DNA of 29,416 nucleotides from Candidatus Fermentithermobacillaceae bacterium UBA3951 (lineage in GTDB: Bacteria; Bacillota; Sulfobacillia; Fermentithermobacillales; Fermentithermobacillaceae), in assembly GCA_002385465.1 (NCBI GenBank), contig DGDN01000021.1, positions 1-29,416 on the forward strand. The letters run 5' to 3'. Positions 6,669-15,282 of the stretch are shown here, in pieces (the first letter of the stretch is position 1; the number at the start of each line of letters is the position of its first letter). The notes beneath the pieces are model-generated. The model was not told the origin of the DNA, did no database searches, and worked only from the letters and a program-made list of their open reading frames with translations. The translations under genes were made by a program, and so were the position numbers.

Positions 6669-8021
6669 CTACATTTCTGCGGTCTCACGAATGCCCGCTC
6701 CACGTGGGAGATCGGGCTCCAGGTACTGTGCCGTCTCGGGTAAAACCCTCATATACCTGTACGAAAAGAGGGCCTCGACGAGAGCTCCGCCCGCAATTGC
6801 AAGGGCCCCCGCAACTCCGCCTGTTTGAGGCCACAGCCGGGCAACAGTCATCGCCGTTACGCAGGTGACGGCAACATTGCACATCTTGGCTGCCGTAACG
6901 AGGCCGGAATGTCTGTGAAGCATGAGTATCCCGTCGAAGAACTCGGCGCATGCCAGAAGAAACGGGGTTGCGGCCAACACAATAAGGGTCCTCACCGCTT
7001 CTTGAGATATATCTTGAGGTGCTCCGACAACCTTGCCGAAGATGAACGACCCGGGCCCCGGGAGACCGGCAATGAGCAACATCGAAGAAGCGAGCACCCC
7101 TATGGCGAGCACGAAATTCCTGACTCTCCGGAACGAAGGGCGGTCCTTAACGAAGACCACCATCACGTGGTAGATATTGTAAGTGACCGCAGCGAATATA
7201 TAGGAGAAACTCGAGGCCACTTGGTAGCCGGCAAGCGTAGTCTCGGGATAGGCCGTCCTTGACAGAGCGGCAGTCACGACCGGACGGGCCAGGGTCTGGA
7301 CCGACGCAGCGAAACCCAGCGGAAGCATGAAGGCAAGCACATGCGAGGGCCGTACATCCGGAAGGTCTGCCTCGTCTTCGGCAAGCGGAGGGACAAATTT
7401 CTCCGATACCACAAGGGCAAGTATCGCTTCGAGACAGAGTCCCGTCATCAAGAGAACCGATCCTACGGGACCCTGGGGCATGATCTTCGGAAGCAGCGCG
7501 GCGACAACGAACATGAGGGCTACCCTAATGACCATATTCACGGTGAGCCAGTAAGTCCTCTTCCCGATAACAACCTTGGACTGATAGATGGACCGGAGGG
7601 CCGACCCCACCGGCCACAATAGAAACACCTTAAGGTTCACCCGGGCATGGGTAAGAACCGCCTCGCTCAGTCCCAGGAGGTTCTTGAAAACAACCACCGA
7701 GAGAGGCGACCAGGCCACAAGGATATAGACGGCAGCGATAACCAAGAGCACCTTTACGACAACAAGGGCAGTCGTCGTAAAGGAACGCTTGCCGCGGGAG
7801 AAGGTTAGGACCATCTTCTGCATCGCATAGCAGGGTGACTCGAGGACCTGCCCGACGGCGTAGGCTGCAGAATAGGCAGCCAGCGTGACTGCCGGGTTGA
7901 GGGTCCGGGCCATTGCCCCTGACACCAGTGAATGCGTAACCATCATGAGTATGGAAGTCGTCGCAAGCGGCAGGTAAAACCTGAGTATGCCGGCCAGCTC
8001 GCCCTTGGCCTTCTTGTCCAC
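6669..8021 (-). CDS. MATE/MOP-type multi-spanning exporter
   Basis: A 450-residue polytopic membrane protein with about twelve hydrophobic segments arranged as two similar halves. The first half begins at LRFYLPLATTSILMMVTHSL (residues 14-33) and the second at LAFMLPLGFAASVQTLARPV, each a proline-containing first helix. This layout resembles the MATE and wider MOP flippase superfamily, which export drugs, lipids or metabolites by cation antiport. No strong family-specific signature was recognised, so the substrate is unknown. Translation probably starts at GTG 8021, where GGGGGAT lies four bases upstream. It does not share an operon with its neighbours. Confidence 0.65.
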   Translation of the reverse strand: MDKKAKGELAGILRFYLPLATTSILMMVTHSLVSGAMARTLNPAVTLAAYSAAYAVGQVLESPCYAMQKMVLTFSRGKRSFTTTALVVVKVLLVIAAVYILVAWSPLSVVVFKNLLGLSEAVLTHARVNLKVFLLWPVGSALRSIYQSKVVIGKRTYWLTVNMVIRVALMFVVAALLPKIMPQGPVGSVLLMTGLCLEAILALVVSEKFVPPLAEDEADLPDVRPSHVLAFMLPLGFAASVQTLARPVVTAALSRTAYPETTLAGYQVASSFSYIFAAVTYNIYHVMVVFVKDRPSFRRVRNFVLAIGVLASSMLLIAGLPGPGSFIFGKVVGAPQDISQEAVRTLIVLAATPFLLACAEFFDGILMLHRHSGLVTAAKMCNVAVTCVTAMTVARLWPQTGGVAGALAIAGGALVEALFSYRYMRVLPETAQYLEPDLPRGAGIRETAEM

Positions 8022-8108
8022 GTAGATCCCCCGGTCTAGCGGGCGAAGCCTGCGTCACTCACCTACAAAGACCCGCCGTCTTCGCCCTACGTTGCTGTTG
8101 GTTCACTC

Positions 8109-8123
8109 TAGATGTCTCATCTA
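8109..8123. promoter_or_regulatory. Short inverted repeat between divergent genes
   Basis: TAGATG-TCT-CATCTA is a perfect 6-bp inverted repeat in the 234-bp space between the exporter and the C45-type gene, which are transcribed divergently. It could be an operator or a small hairpin. Nothing else in this intergenic stretch was recognisable. Confidence 0.3.
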
Positions 8124-8255
8124 AAAACAATGATATCAGGCATTATCTCAAAAGGCACCATGGATTCCCGGTCTTATCAGGCAAAACACAAGCAGGTTAG
8201 GCATCTCCATGTGAAGAAGCATACTTGTTGAGGTACACGAAGGGATGTAGGTAAG

Positions 8256-9425
8256 GTGAACCGCCAAACAATCTGCGATAGTGAACGAGAAAACCTTGAG
8301 CAGGAGAAGACTGCAGACTACCGGCAGTATGTGATAGCCGGTTCTCCTGAGCGGCTGGGGCAAGCCCTAGCATCGCACCATCCGGGCATTGAAAGACCGA
8401 GGCGAGAAGAACTCACTCCCGAACAAATCACCTTCTCCCACGCGTGCGCCCGGGAAGCGCGGCTGGTTCATCCCCCGTTGGTCGAAGAACTGGAAGCCTG
8501 GGCGGACGCTTTATCTGTGCCTCTGGACGAAGCGTACTTCTACCTGTCCGTGGGAATGACCGAGACCTCAAGGCAGGGCCGGAGCCGGGCGCCTTCTACC
8601 ATGGTCGCGGCTCAAGAGAACCGCCAGTGCAGCACCGTGGGCCTCATGACCCGCCAGGGACCGGTAGTCGGTAGGAACTTCGACCTGTTCTACAGGGTCC
8701 GCGTGCGCCACCGGATCACTACCAAGCCCGAAACAGGCTTTGCCCATGTCGGCATGTATGACGGCCTTGTGTCCGGAAGGACAGACGGGCTGAACGAACA
8801 AGGTCTCTTCGTGAGCCTACATACCGTGCGCTCCAAACCACCGGAGAGGCGCAAGCCGGGGCTCTTCTGCGTCCACATAGCCCGCATAGTGCTGGAAACC
8901 TGCTCTACTGCGGAAGAAGCCGCGGCGCGAATAGCCCTCTTGCCGCATCTCGCTTCGTACAACTACTTCCTTGCCGACCCTGATGGGATGTTGGTGGTGG
9001 AAGCACACCCTGAACGGGTCAGGATGAGGGCAGCGGACCGCGACATCCTTGCATGTACGAACCACTACATGCACCCGGACACTGTGGCGCTCATGCGGGC
9101 AGTGCCCCCCAAAAGCCGTGCGAGGCAGGGGTTCCTGACGGAAGGAGCGCGTCGCCTCCTCGATGAACTTGACGCCGGAGATATCTCGACATCCCATGAT
9201 CCCAAAAGACCGGGAGAGAAATCACTGCCGGAGGCCTCCACTGCGTCCGCCGTTTCCGGCGTAGCTTCTCTTATGAGAGATCATACCGTCCCCGTGTGCG
9301 GCCATGCCGACGGTATGGCGACTCTATGGTCTTCAGTGGCCGTCCCGCGCCTCAGGTGGGTCGCCTTTTCCCGCGGCGCTCCTTGCCGGAACAGCTACAT
9401 TGAGACGCGGATAACGCAAACGTAG
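8256..9425 (+). CDS. C45-family autoproteolytic acyltransferase/hydrolase
   Basis: A 389-residue protein resembling the acyl-CoA:6-aminopenicillanate acyltransferase family (peptidase family C45, Ntn-hydrolase fold). These proteins cut themselves before an internal cysteine, which becomes the N-terminal nucleophile. The expected site is C125 in NRQCSTVGLM, preceded by an N-terminal region rich in helices. GPVVGRNFDLF (near 135), GLNEQGLFVSLHT (near 178) and YNYFLADPDGMLVVE (near 234) match the family core. Substrates are probably amides such as acylated amino acids or peptides; penicillin synthesis is not implied. The start is GTG 8256, just after an in-frame TAG, with only a weak GTAGG ribosome binding site. 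Its 3' end overlaps the convergent DUF1232 gene by 93 bp. Confidence 0.8.
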   Translation: MNRQTICDSERENLEQEKTADYRQYVIAGSPERLGQALASHHPGIERPRREELTPEQITFSHACAREARLVHPPLVEELEAWADALSVPLDEAYFYLSVGMTETSRQGRSRAPSTMVAAQENRQCSTVGLMTRQGPVVGRNFDLFYRVRVRHRITTKPETGFAHVGMYDGLVSGRTDGLNEQGLFVSLHTVRSKPPERRKPGLFCVHIARIVLETCSTAEEAAARIALLPHLASYNYFLADPDGMLVVEAHPERVRMRAADRDILACTNHYMHPDTVALMRAVPPKSRARQGFLTEGARRLLDELDAGDISTSHDPKRPGEKSLPEASTASAVSGVASLMRDHTVPVCGHADGMATLWSSVAVPRLRWVAFSRGAPCRNSYIETRITQT

Positions 9426-10025
9426 GATCCGTCTTTGGACGCGCTGTTGTCGTATGTCTCCTTGATGCGGACTATGTACGCCGGTCTCGAAGCCCGCCGC
9501 TCCCCCGAGTCTCTTTAGGAGGCTTCTCAGGACGTTTCTGCCCAATACTTCCGGAGCCACCTCAAGCACGGTTTCTATAAGTCCGATGATATCTTGGTTC
9601 CCGCTCCAGTGCGAAAGGACCACTTCTTTAGGACTAAGGCTCAAAAGGTCCCGCACGACTATGACTGCGCCTACCAAATCGTCCATAAAGCCCAGCACCG
9701 GGATGAAGTCAGGGACCAGGTCCACGGGGCTAGCCAAATACGCGGCAAACAGGGCGAGTTTCACCTTCGCCCGCGCAGGCACTCTAGGGTCCTTCATGAG
9801 GCGGAAGATGAGCACGACAAAGTCAGGGAGCGTGAGCAAGAGATCTGCGGCCCTTTGGAGTCTTGGCGGGACCTTTCCCCTCACCGCCGCAGCCACTCTG
9901 CTCCTCACCTTGTCGTACATCCGTTCTTCCGGTAGATCCAGTTCGGGGTGAGCCACGGTCCCCTGAATCACCCTTGCCGACGGGCCCTGGAGGTCACCCG
10001 AGTTCTGCACCTCATTCATAGTCAT
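9333..10025 (-). CDS. DUF1232 (YkvA-like) membrane-associated protein
   Basis: About 230 residues. The middle carries the DUF1232 signature YLASPVDLVPDFIPVLGFMD (residues 96-115), preceded by basic helices and followed by a hydrophobic helix. The family is widespread and its biochemical role is not established. The start ATG 10025 (or ATG 10019) lies inside the end of the TolB-like gene, so the two are likely translated together. The last ~50 residues are arginine-rich and unlike the family, and 93 bases overlap the 3' end of the C45-type gene antiparallel. The tail may be a read-through extension caused by loss of an earlier stop. Confidence 0.75.
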   Translation of the reverse strand: MTMNEVQNSGDLQGPSARVIQGTVAHPELDLPEERMYDKVRSRVAAAVRGKVPPRLQRAADLLLTLPDFVVLIFRLMKDPRVPARAKVKLALFAAYLASPVDLVPDFIPVLGFMDDLVGAVIVVRDLLSLSPKEVVLSHWSGNQDIIGLIETVLEVAPEVLGRNVLRSLLKRLGGAAGFETGVHSPHQGDIRQQRVQRRILRLRYPRLNVAVPARSAAGKGDPPEARDGH

Positions 10026-11631
10026 ACACCGAAATAACCAGGATTTTCGGCGGTCCCGCTTCTTCTTTGTGGAAGACGAGGATGGTGTCTTCGTTGAAGC
10101 CAAGGAGTCCGGTGATAGACATCGCGCTCCATCCGTCGACCTTCCGCATCTCAGGCCCCAAGAGCCAAAGCTCCGTCATCTCGTCGCCGGAAATGAGGGC
10201 TCCCAGATAGTCGCCAAACTTCGGATTTGAGTACTGGGGGTGCCAATAACCGTCGGCGACTTTCACCGGGGCAGGCGGACCTCCGGCATCACCGGCTTTC
10301 CCCTGAGCGGCGTACCAAACCGAAATGCTCTCCATATCTCCGTACTGGTAGAAAACACCGCTCCCTGCCGCGTCGAAATCACATGGATACGCGAAGGACA
10401 GCCCCTCTCCGGCGGACGGCGCCAAAGCCGCGGCCTCACGAGGCCCGCTTCCTGCCCCGGCCCCTGCGATCCAGATTCCGTCCCACCTGATATCCGGTAT
10501 CCCCATCTCATCATACTGGTTCTCTTCTGCTCCCACCCTGTTTCCGGTCACAAAGGCGATGGACTTGGAGTCAGGAGACCACCTCATGTTGGCCAGGTAC
10601 TTCCCTTCAACACGAATGGTCCCCACCACTTTCCCGGAGGTGTCCACAATTGTGATGGCAGGCGCGATGGTGAGCGGTCCGGCCGACCCCAGGAAGCAAT
10701 CGTAATCATCGAACGATGTGCCGCCGGCGCCTTCTTTCCGGTCTGCAGTATACGCAGCCACATACTTCCCGTCGGGCGACCAAAGCGGCACAAAGCTAAA
10801 GGTCGGACCGGTGGCAAGGAGGGCTTCTTCCTTCCCAGTCGCGGCATCGAGGATGTAGATCCCCCTCTTACCTTCCTCGTACAGTTCGTAGACGAAATGC
10901 TTTCCACTTGGTGAGAGACTTGCGTAGAAAAGACCATCATACTCCGGCAAGGCGGTCTTCACGGGAGTCACGCGGCCATTCCGAAGGTCGTAGGAGTAGA
11001 TTGCGGTAGAAACCGAAATGAAGACCTTGTCTTCTTCTCGAAGGTAGACTGAGGCATGCAGGTTTCCACCCGGCAAGTCAATAAACGCAAGTTCCTGGGC
11101 GACTCCCTCTCCGCCCTTCCCGGACCAGATGGCTACGCCCCTCTTGCCGGTATTCGGCCCGCGGTTCTGGTACCCGAAGACCACGAACAACGGAATGCCG
11201 TCTCCGGTCCAACCCAGGGTCCTGTAATCCAGGCCGTCGAATTCGGCCCATCCTGCCGGAGCCTCATGCAATACCTTCGGGTCGTGTGTTTCTCCCTCGA
11301 GTGGTATTACGGCCACCGCCTTGCGTTCCTCGTTGTTTAGCACCGCAAGCAGGTGTTTCCCGTCTGGAGATATGACGTTCTCCGGGTCGTCGGTCCATGC
11401 CCACCCCTGGACCTCGAACTCCGCGACCGTCCTCGGGTCCACCACTCCGGATGCCTTCGGCGGGCCGTTCTTTTGCCCCAGACAGGCCGGCGTGGCAAGT
11501 GATATCAGCGTAAGTAGAATGACCCATACGGGCAAAGCGAAGAACCTGTTCTGCCGCCTGGAATCCGGCCTCCATCTCGAGATCCGGCTTGTCCGGATGG
11601 AAGACCCAATAAGCTTAGGCAATTCAGTCAC
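10012..11631 (-). CDS. TolB-like beta-propeller protein, probable lipoprotein
   Basis: About 539 residues. A basic N-terminus is followed by a hydrophobic segment (residues 31-48) ending at C50 in LATPAC, an imperfect lipobox, so the protein is exported and possibly lipid-anchored. The remainder has repeated WSPDGKYVAAY, SPSGKHFVYE and WSPDSKSIAFV motifs typical of PD40/TolB-type propellers, which bind proteins or ligands and are not enzymes by themselves. It follows the kinase by 77 bp in the same direction and may be the extracellular arm of that cluster. GTG 11631 touches its GAGAGG; TTG at 11622 sits eight bases after it and may be the real start. Confidence 0.72.
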   Translation of the reverse strand: MTELPKLIGSSIRTSRISRWRPDSRRQNRFFALPVWVILLTLISLATPACLGQKNGPPKASGVVDPRTVAEFEVQGWAWTDDPENVISPDGKHLLAVLNNEERKAVAVIPLEGETHDPKVLHEAPAGWAEFDGLDYRTLGWTGDGIPLFVVFGYQNRGPNTGKRGVAIWSGKGGEGVAQELAFIDLPGGNLHASVYLREEDKVFISVSTAIYSYDLRNGRVTPVKTALPEYDGLFYASLSPSGKHFVYELYEEGKRGIYILDAATGKEEALLATGPTFSFVPLWSPDGKYVAAYTADRKEGAGGTSFDDYDCFLGSAGPLTIAPAITIVDTSGKVVGTIRVEGKYLANMRWSPDSKSIAFVTGNRVGAEENQYDEMGIPDIRWDGIWIAGAGAGSGPREAAALAPSAGEGLSFAYPCDFDAAGSGVFYQYGDMESISVWYAAQGKAGDAGGPPAPVKVADGYWHPQYSNPKFGDYLGALISGDEMTELWLLGPEMRKVDGWSAMSITGLLGFNEDTILVFHKEEAGPPKILVISVYDYE

Positions 11632-11665
11632 CTCTCAAGGCTTTGACGGACCTGCGTAGACAGCC

Positions 11666-11685
11666 GTTCCCTTGGCGCCGGGAAC
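11666..11685 (-). other. Hairpin between kinase and propeller gene
   Basis: GTTCCC (11666-11671) and GGGAAC (11680-11685) form a 6-bp inverted repeat with an 8-base loop. It has no T-run. It could be a processing or stability element inside the operon. Confidence 0.35.
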
Positions 11686-11708
11686 CCGCTCACCGGGCAA
11701 TCCACCGT

Positions 11709-13613
11709 TTAACGTATGAAAGCTATCCGGCGCAGGTATGTCCTGAAACTCACTTCGGCGTATAGCCTGAGCTCGCGGGACAGATTGCTCTCGGTCTCGC
11801 GGTAGGACATAAGCCGGGCGTTCTCATCTCTTATCTTCTTGTCGAGGTCTCCGGCATCCTTTCCGTAGTTCATCTTAACTTCTGCCAATTTGGTGTGGAA
11901 TATCTGTTCCTGGCTGGAGTATTTCCTGCGAATCGCGTCCTTTCTCTTCTCCGCCTCAAGCCTTATCTTTTCCTCCTTGCGGAGCAGGGGTTCGCGTTTC
12001 TGGCGGTACCGCTTCATTATGGAAGACGCCCTCTTTCCCAAGAAAGGCAGTTGGATGCTGTTGGCGGCTTTGGCCAGTTCCTCGGCTTCTTCCCTGTTAA
12101 GGGCTTCCCGGAGCTGGACCACGTTCTTGAGCTGTCCTTGGAGCCAGGATTCCAGGCGCTCGGTCTCTTCACGCTCCTCCGAAGCCAAGAGGCTCAGGCG
12201 GTGGAGGATGTTTTCGACGCTCTTCCGCTCCCTCTCCAAGACGGCCTCTTTTTCTTTCTCGAGTTTCTTAATGGCCTTCTCGACTCGCCTCGCCTCACGC
12301 CTTTGAGCCTTAAGCTCGTCCATAAGGGCTTTCTTCTGCCTGAACTCGGGGCGGGTCAAAAATCTCCAGATGAGCGCCGCCACCGTCCCAATACAGCCAC
12401 CCGCACCGCACCACAAGGCCACCTGCAGAGAAAGGTAGCCGGCAACGTGAAACCTGTAGAGCGCAAAGACAACTGCTGCATATCCGCCTACCACGGCCCG
12501 GTCAACGGAAAAAGGAGGCGACAACCGTACGGCTTCAGGCTGCAGGTGACCCTGGACCCAAGAAGGAAGGGAGCCCGTGCTCGATGCGGCTACACCCACC
12601 TGAGGTCCGGCCTTTTCCTGCGGTAGCGCGGCGTTCCTGTCCTGAGGGGCTCTGATCTTCCTGGCTATTCCATTCAGCAACCCGCCGAGTTGTGCCGGTC
12701 TCCATACCGGATGCTTGAGGCCCGAAGGATCGAGGGCCGCCTGAGGTGAGGGTACAGAGGAGATATCATCAAACATAATGACTTGCCGGAACTCCTGAGA
12801 CAGCCTTTCCAGTAGGGGATCGCCTGACTCCCTCATGATCCTGAGGGCCCTAGACCCTGCAGGATTCATGAAATCCCTCTGGGAAAAGAGGAGTTGCTCG
12901 TCTCCCACGTTTAGCTGGTCCCAGAGATCCGGACGCACTGAAAGCGCCGTCAGGGATACGTAAATCACCCACTCTGAGAAGGAGTCAAGGTATGGACCGA
13001 AGTGGTCCTCGCTCCGGTTGGGGTGCTGGTAGTTCGGATGCCCCACTTCGTGGCTTGGGAGGCCGTCGAGGCCCGGCACGTACATGCCGTCGTAATCCAC
13101 GAGCTTGAGTTTCCCGTCAACCACTAGGATATTCCCGTGCTGGAGGTCGCCGTGGGCTATGGACCTGGACCTTAGTTCTCGACACATGTGGGAGAAGGCC
13201 TCGGCCAGTTCCTTAAGGGCCCCGGGTTTGGACCTATGCTTGGCAACATAAGTGTGTAGGGGCTCGCCGTCCACCCACTCCATCTTGAGTATTGGGTACC
13301 ACTTGTTCTTCACGCGGATGCCGTCTCTTAAGTACTGAAAAGCAACCGTGTAAGGCAGACGAGACGAGGACAGCGTGCGGCCAATAACCGCGTACCGCTG
13401 CTCGCTGTCTTGGTGGTGCCTCAAAAAGCAGCGGACGGCCCACTTCCTCCCGTTGCTCACTACCTGATAGACACTGGCGAACCCGCCGGTTATGGGTCTC
13501 GGCAGTCCGAGACGGTCGGTAACCGGGATCCCGCTTCGAAGTTCAGGATCGGCGAACGAGAGCCCCGGGTTCTGCATCGCGTCCTGATAGTCGCTCATTG
13601 TGGGCCACTGCAT
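11709..13613 (-). CDS. TerY-P-type protein kinase with membrane hairpin and coiled coil
   Basis: A 634-residue protein. Residues 40-300 are a protein kinase-like domain: glycine loop GGFASVYQ at 43-50, hinge MEWVDGEPL at 111-119, catalytic loop HGDLQHGN at 154-161 and metal site LVDYDGM at 171-177. The usual beta-3 lysine position reads AVRCF, with Arg61. After a linker come two hydrophobic segments (about 375-392 and 395-418) that can form a membrane hairpin. The last ~210 residues are charged coiled coil. It starts 13 bases after the PP2C gene, with GAGGG nine bases before ATG 13613. In TerY-P triads the kinase and phosphatase act on opposite sides of one phosphorylation switch; the target is unknown. 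Confidence 0.85.
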   Translation of the reverse strand: MQWPTMSDYQDAMQNPGLSFADPELRSGIPVTDRLGLPRPITGGFASVYQVVSNGRKWAVRCFLRHHQDSEQRYAVIGRTLSSSRLPYTVAFQYLRDGIRVKNKWYPILKMEWVDGEPLHTYVAKHRSKPGALKELAEAFSHMCRELRSRSIAHGDLQHGNILVVDGKLKLVDYDGMYVPGLDGLPSHEVGHPNYQHPNRSEDHFGPYLDSFSEWVIYVSLTALSVRPDLWDQLNVGDEQLLFSQRDFMNPAGSRALRIMRESGDPLLERLSQEFRQVIMFDDISSVPSPQAALDPSGLKHPVWRPAQLGGLLNGIARKIRAPQDRNAALPQEKAGPQVGVAASSTGSLPSWVQGHLQPEAVRLSPPFSVDRAVVGGYAAVVFALYRFHVAGYLSLQVALWCGAGGCIGTVAALIWRFLTRPEFRQKKALMDELKAQRREARRVEKAIKKLEKEKEAVLERERKSVENILHRLSLLASEEREETERLESWLQGQLKNVVQLREALNREEAEELAKAANSIQLPFLGKRASSIMKRYRQKREPLLRKEEKIRLEAEKRKDAIRRKYSSQEQIFHTKLAEVKMNYGKDAGDLDKKIRDENARLMSYRETESNLSRELRLYAEVSFRTYLRRIAFIR

Positions 13614-13626
13614 CTCTTTCTTCCCT

Positions 13627-14394
13627 CTACACCACCCGTATGCTCGTTACGGTAACATCGTCATTGCGCATGAGGCCTTCTTGGCGGAGACGGCCAACCA
13701 GGTCTTGAAAGTCAGAGGCTTCCAGCGTGACCCAAGGAGTCCCGCCGCGCTCGTGCTCCCTGAGAAACCATGCGGCCACAGCGTCGGTCATCAGGTAGAA
13801 CACGTCACCGGGAAGGCATGTCCCGGACGTAACCTTCAGTTTCGCGAGGGCCACCCGGTTCTTGCCGGGGTTCGTGGACAAAAGGACGGGGCGTCCACTG
13901 AAATCTGACGAACGTTTCATGGCGAAACTGGTAATAAGCCTGTTCTTCCTCACCTGAAAAAGGCAGCTGTCTCCTAGACAGACGGCCTCCCACCTTCGAC
14001 CGTCGCCGGAAGCTCCACTGACCAGAGACAGCCCGAGAAGCGTAGCGAAGGCCCCGGCTTCAAGCCCCGGCTCTTCATACCATTGTACCGGCCGTCCTTC
14101 CCGTTCCCGACGCCGTAGGTACTCTTTGAGCCATGCCTCGTACGCCATGGCGGCCCTTCCGATGATCCCCCTTGCCGATGTCTTGGTGACTGGAACTCGG
14201 CTCCGGCAAAATGCTTTCACCAAAATCTCGGCCCACGGGCCGGACAGCATGGCTTCGCTGGCTCCGTCGGAAACGGCAAACCTCCAGCACCCCTCGCGGC
14301 CCCTCGGAGCCTCCCTCGGGTAGAAGGCGTCTTCGTATTCTGAAAGCTTATTGCCCCTCTTCGGGAGCCAGTGCGTCTTCGATTCTACTCTCAT
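13627..14394 (-). CDS. PP2C-family protein phosphatase of the TerY-P triad
   Basis: A 255-residue metal-dependent Ser/Thr phosphatase. Motifs visible are E21-D22 in SEYEDAF, D43 in FAVSDGAS (metal ligand), GAFATLLGL, the CLGDSCLF strand, LMTDAVAAWFL with an aspartate, and the C-terminal RNDDVTVTSI with the last metal-binding Asp. These are in the right order for the PPM/PP2C fold. It has no membrane segment, so it acts in the cytoplasm, probably against targets of the adjacent kinase. It begins 45 bases after the vWA gene and ends 13 bases before the kinase. A GGGAG ribosome binding site precedes ATG 14394. Confidence 0.88.
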   Translation of the reverse strand: MRVESKTHWLPKRGNKLSEYEDAFYPREAPRGREGCWRFAVSDGASEAMLSGPWAEILVKAFCRSRVPVTKTSARGIIGRAAMAYEAWLKEYLRRREREGRPVQWYEEPGLEAGAFATLLGLSLVSGASGDGRRWEAVCLGDSCLFQVRKNRLITSFAMKRSSDFSGRPVLLSTNPGKNRVALAKLKVTSGTCLPGDVFYLMTDAVAAWFLREHERGGTPWVTLEASDFQDLVGRLRQEGLMRNDDVTVTSIRVV

Positions 14395-14439
14395 GTCCTA
14401 CTCCCGGCCGGCTCAATGCCTCCGAGTGAGAAAATCACG

Positions 14440-15282
14440 TCACCGGAGATTCGACGGTCTGGTCCCGATGTCCAGGAATCTTATGACGGACACCAGACTT
14501 CCGTTAAACACAAACCCCCTCGTATTCTCGGTTGTCTTGAACCCCTCTTCCTCGGCGATCCCCCTCATATACTCGGGGAGCTTTGATGATATGCCGAAAA
14601 GCAGTTTCGCGTAGCTGTCAGGCAGGTTCTCTTCGGAATCAGGAAACTCGATCGGCGCGGCCTTCTGCGACGAGAGGTGCAAGTTGAAAAGGAGCACGTT
14701 GCCATCGGTAGAAGCTAGGCTTTGGAGGGCTTGTGCCGGGCCGGTTGGGTTGCCGTCGGTAGCCTCTCCGTCGGTCAGGTTTATGACTATCGGCGGGAAG
14801 CAGTCGGGATGCTCAGCTATGAAACCCTGCACGATGCTATGGGCGCGCGTGAGGGCCTGGCACATGGGAGTGCCGCCGTTGGCCACAGGGTCAAACCAGA
14901 TTGGGAATTTCACTTTTTGATCCACGAGGCCGCCCGTGCCGTCCTCGACTTTTCGCACCCTTTCGTCCACTCTCGCCGGGTTGGCCGCCACTTCACTTAT
15001 GGGCACCAGCTCACGGCCTGCCAGTGCTCCTCCGAAGGCCGGGCCTGATCTGTGACCGTATCCCAGGACGCCAACGTAATAGTAGTCACGCACTCCTTCT
15101 GCCTTGGCGCACTTGATGGCCAGATTCTGAAGGAGCCGGTTTATGGCATCGGCCACCCCGTCGGCCTTGCGCCTTGTTGGATCGGCCCCGAAAGGATCTC
15201 TCATGGAACCTGACTGATCGATAAGGAACAGAAAGCAAGACGGATTCCCACGGCTGATCTCGGCTATGTACGGCACTTTCAT
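14440..15282 (-). CDS. von Willebrand factor A (TerY-like) protein
   Basis: A 280-residue soluble vWA-domain protein. The MIDAS metal site is intact: D22-Q-S24-G-S26 in FLIDQSGSM, a threonine in NGGTPMCQAL, and aspartate in VINLTDGEATDG. The vWA fold binds a divalent metal and a partner protein. With PP2C and kinase genes downstream it matches the TerY of the TerY-P triad described by comparative genomics. There is no signal peptide. The GGGAGG lies almost against ATG 15282, so GTG two codons later (15276) is a possible start; homologues usually begin about here. It is the first gene of the minus-strand cluster. Confidence 0.88.
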   Translation of the reverse strand: MKVPYIAEISRGNPSCFLFLIDQSGSMRDPFGADPTRRKADGVADAINRLLQNLAIKCAKAEGVRDYYYVGVLGYGHRSGPAFGGALAGRELVPISEVAANPARVDERVRKVEDGTGGLVDQKVKFPIWFDPVANGGTPMCQALTRAHSIVQGFIAEHPDCFPPIVINLTDGEATDGNPTGPAQALQSLASTDGNVLLFNLHLSSQKAAPIEFPDSEENLPDSYAKLLFGISSKLPEYMRGIAEEEGFKTTENTRGFVFNGSLVSVIRFLDIGTRPSNLR

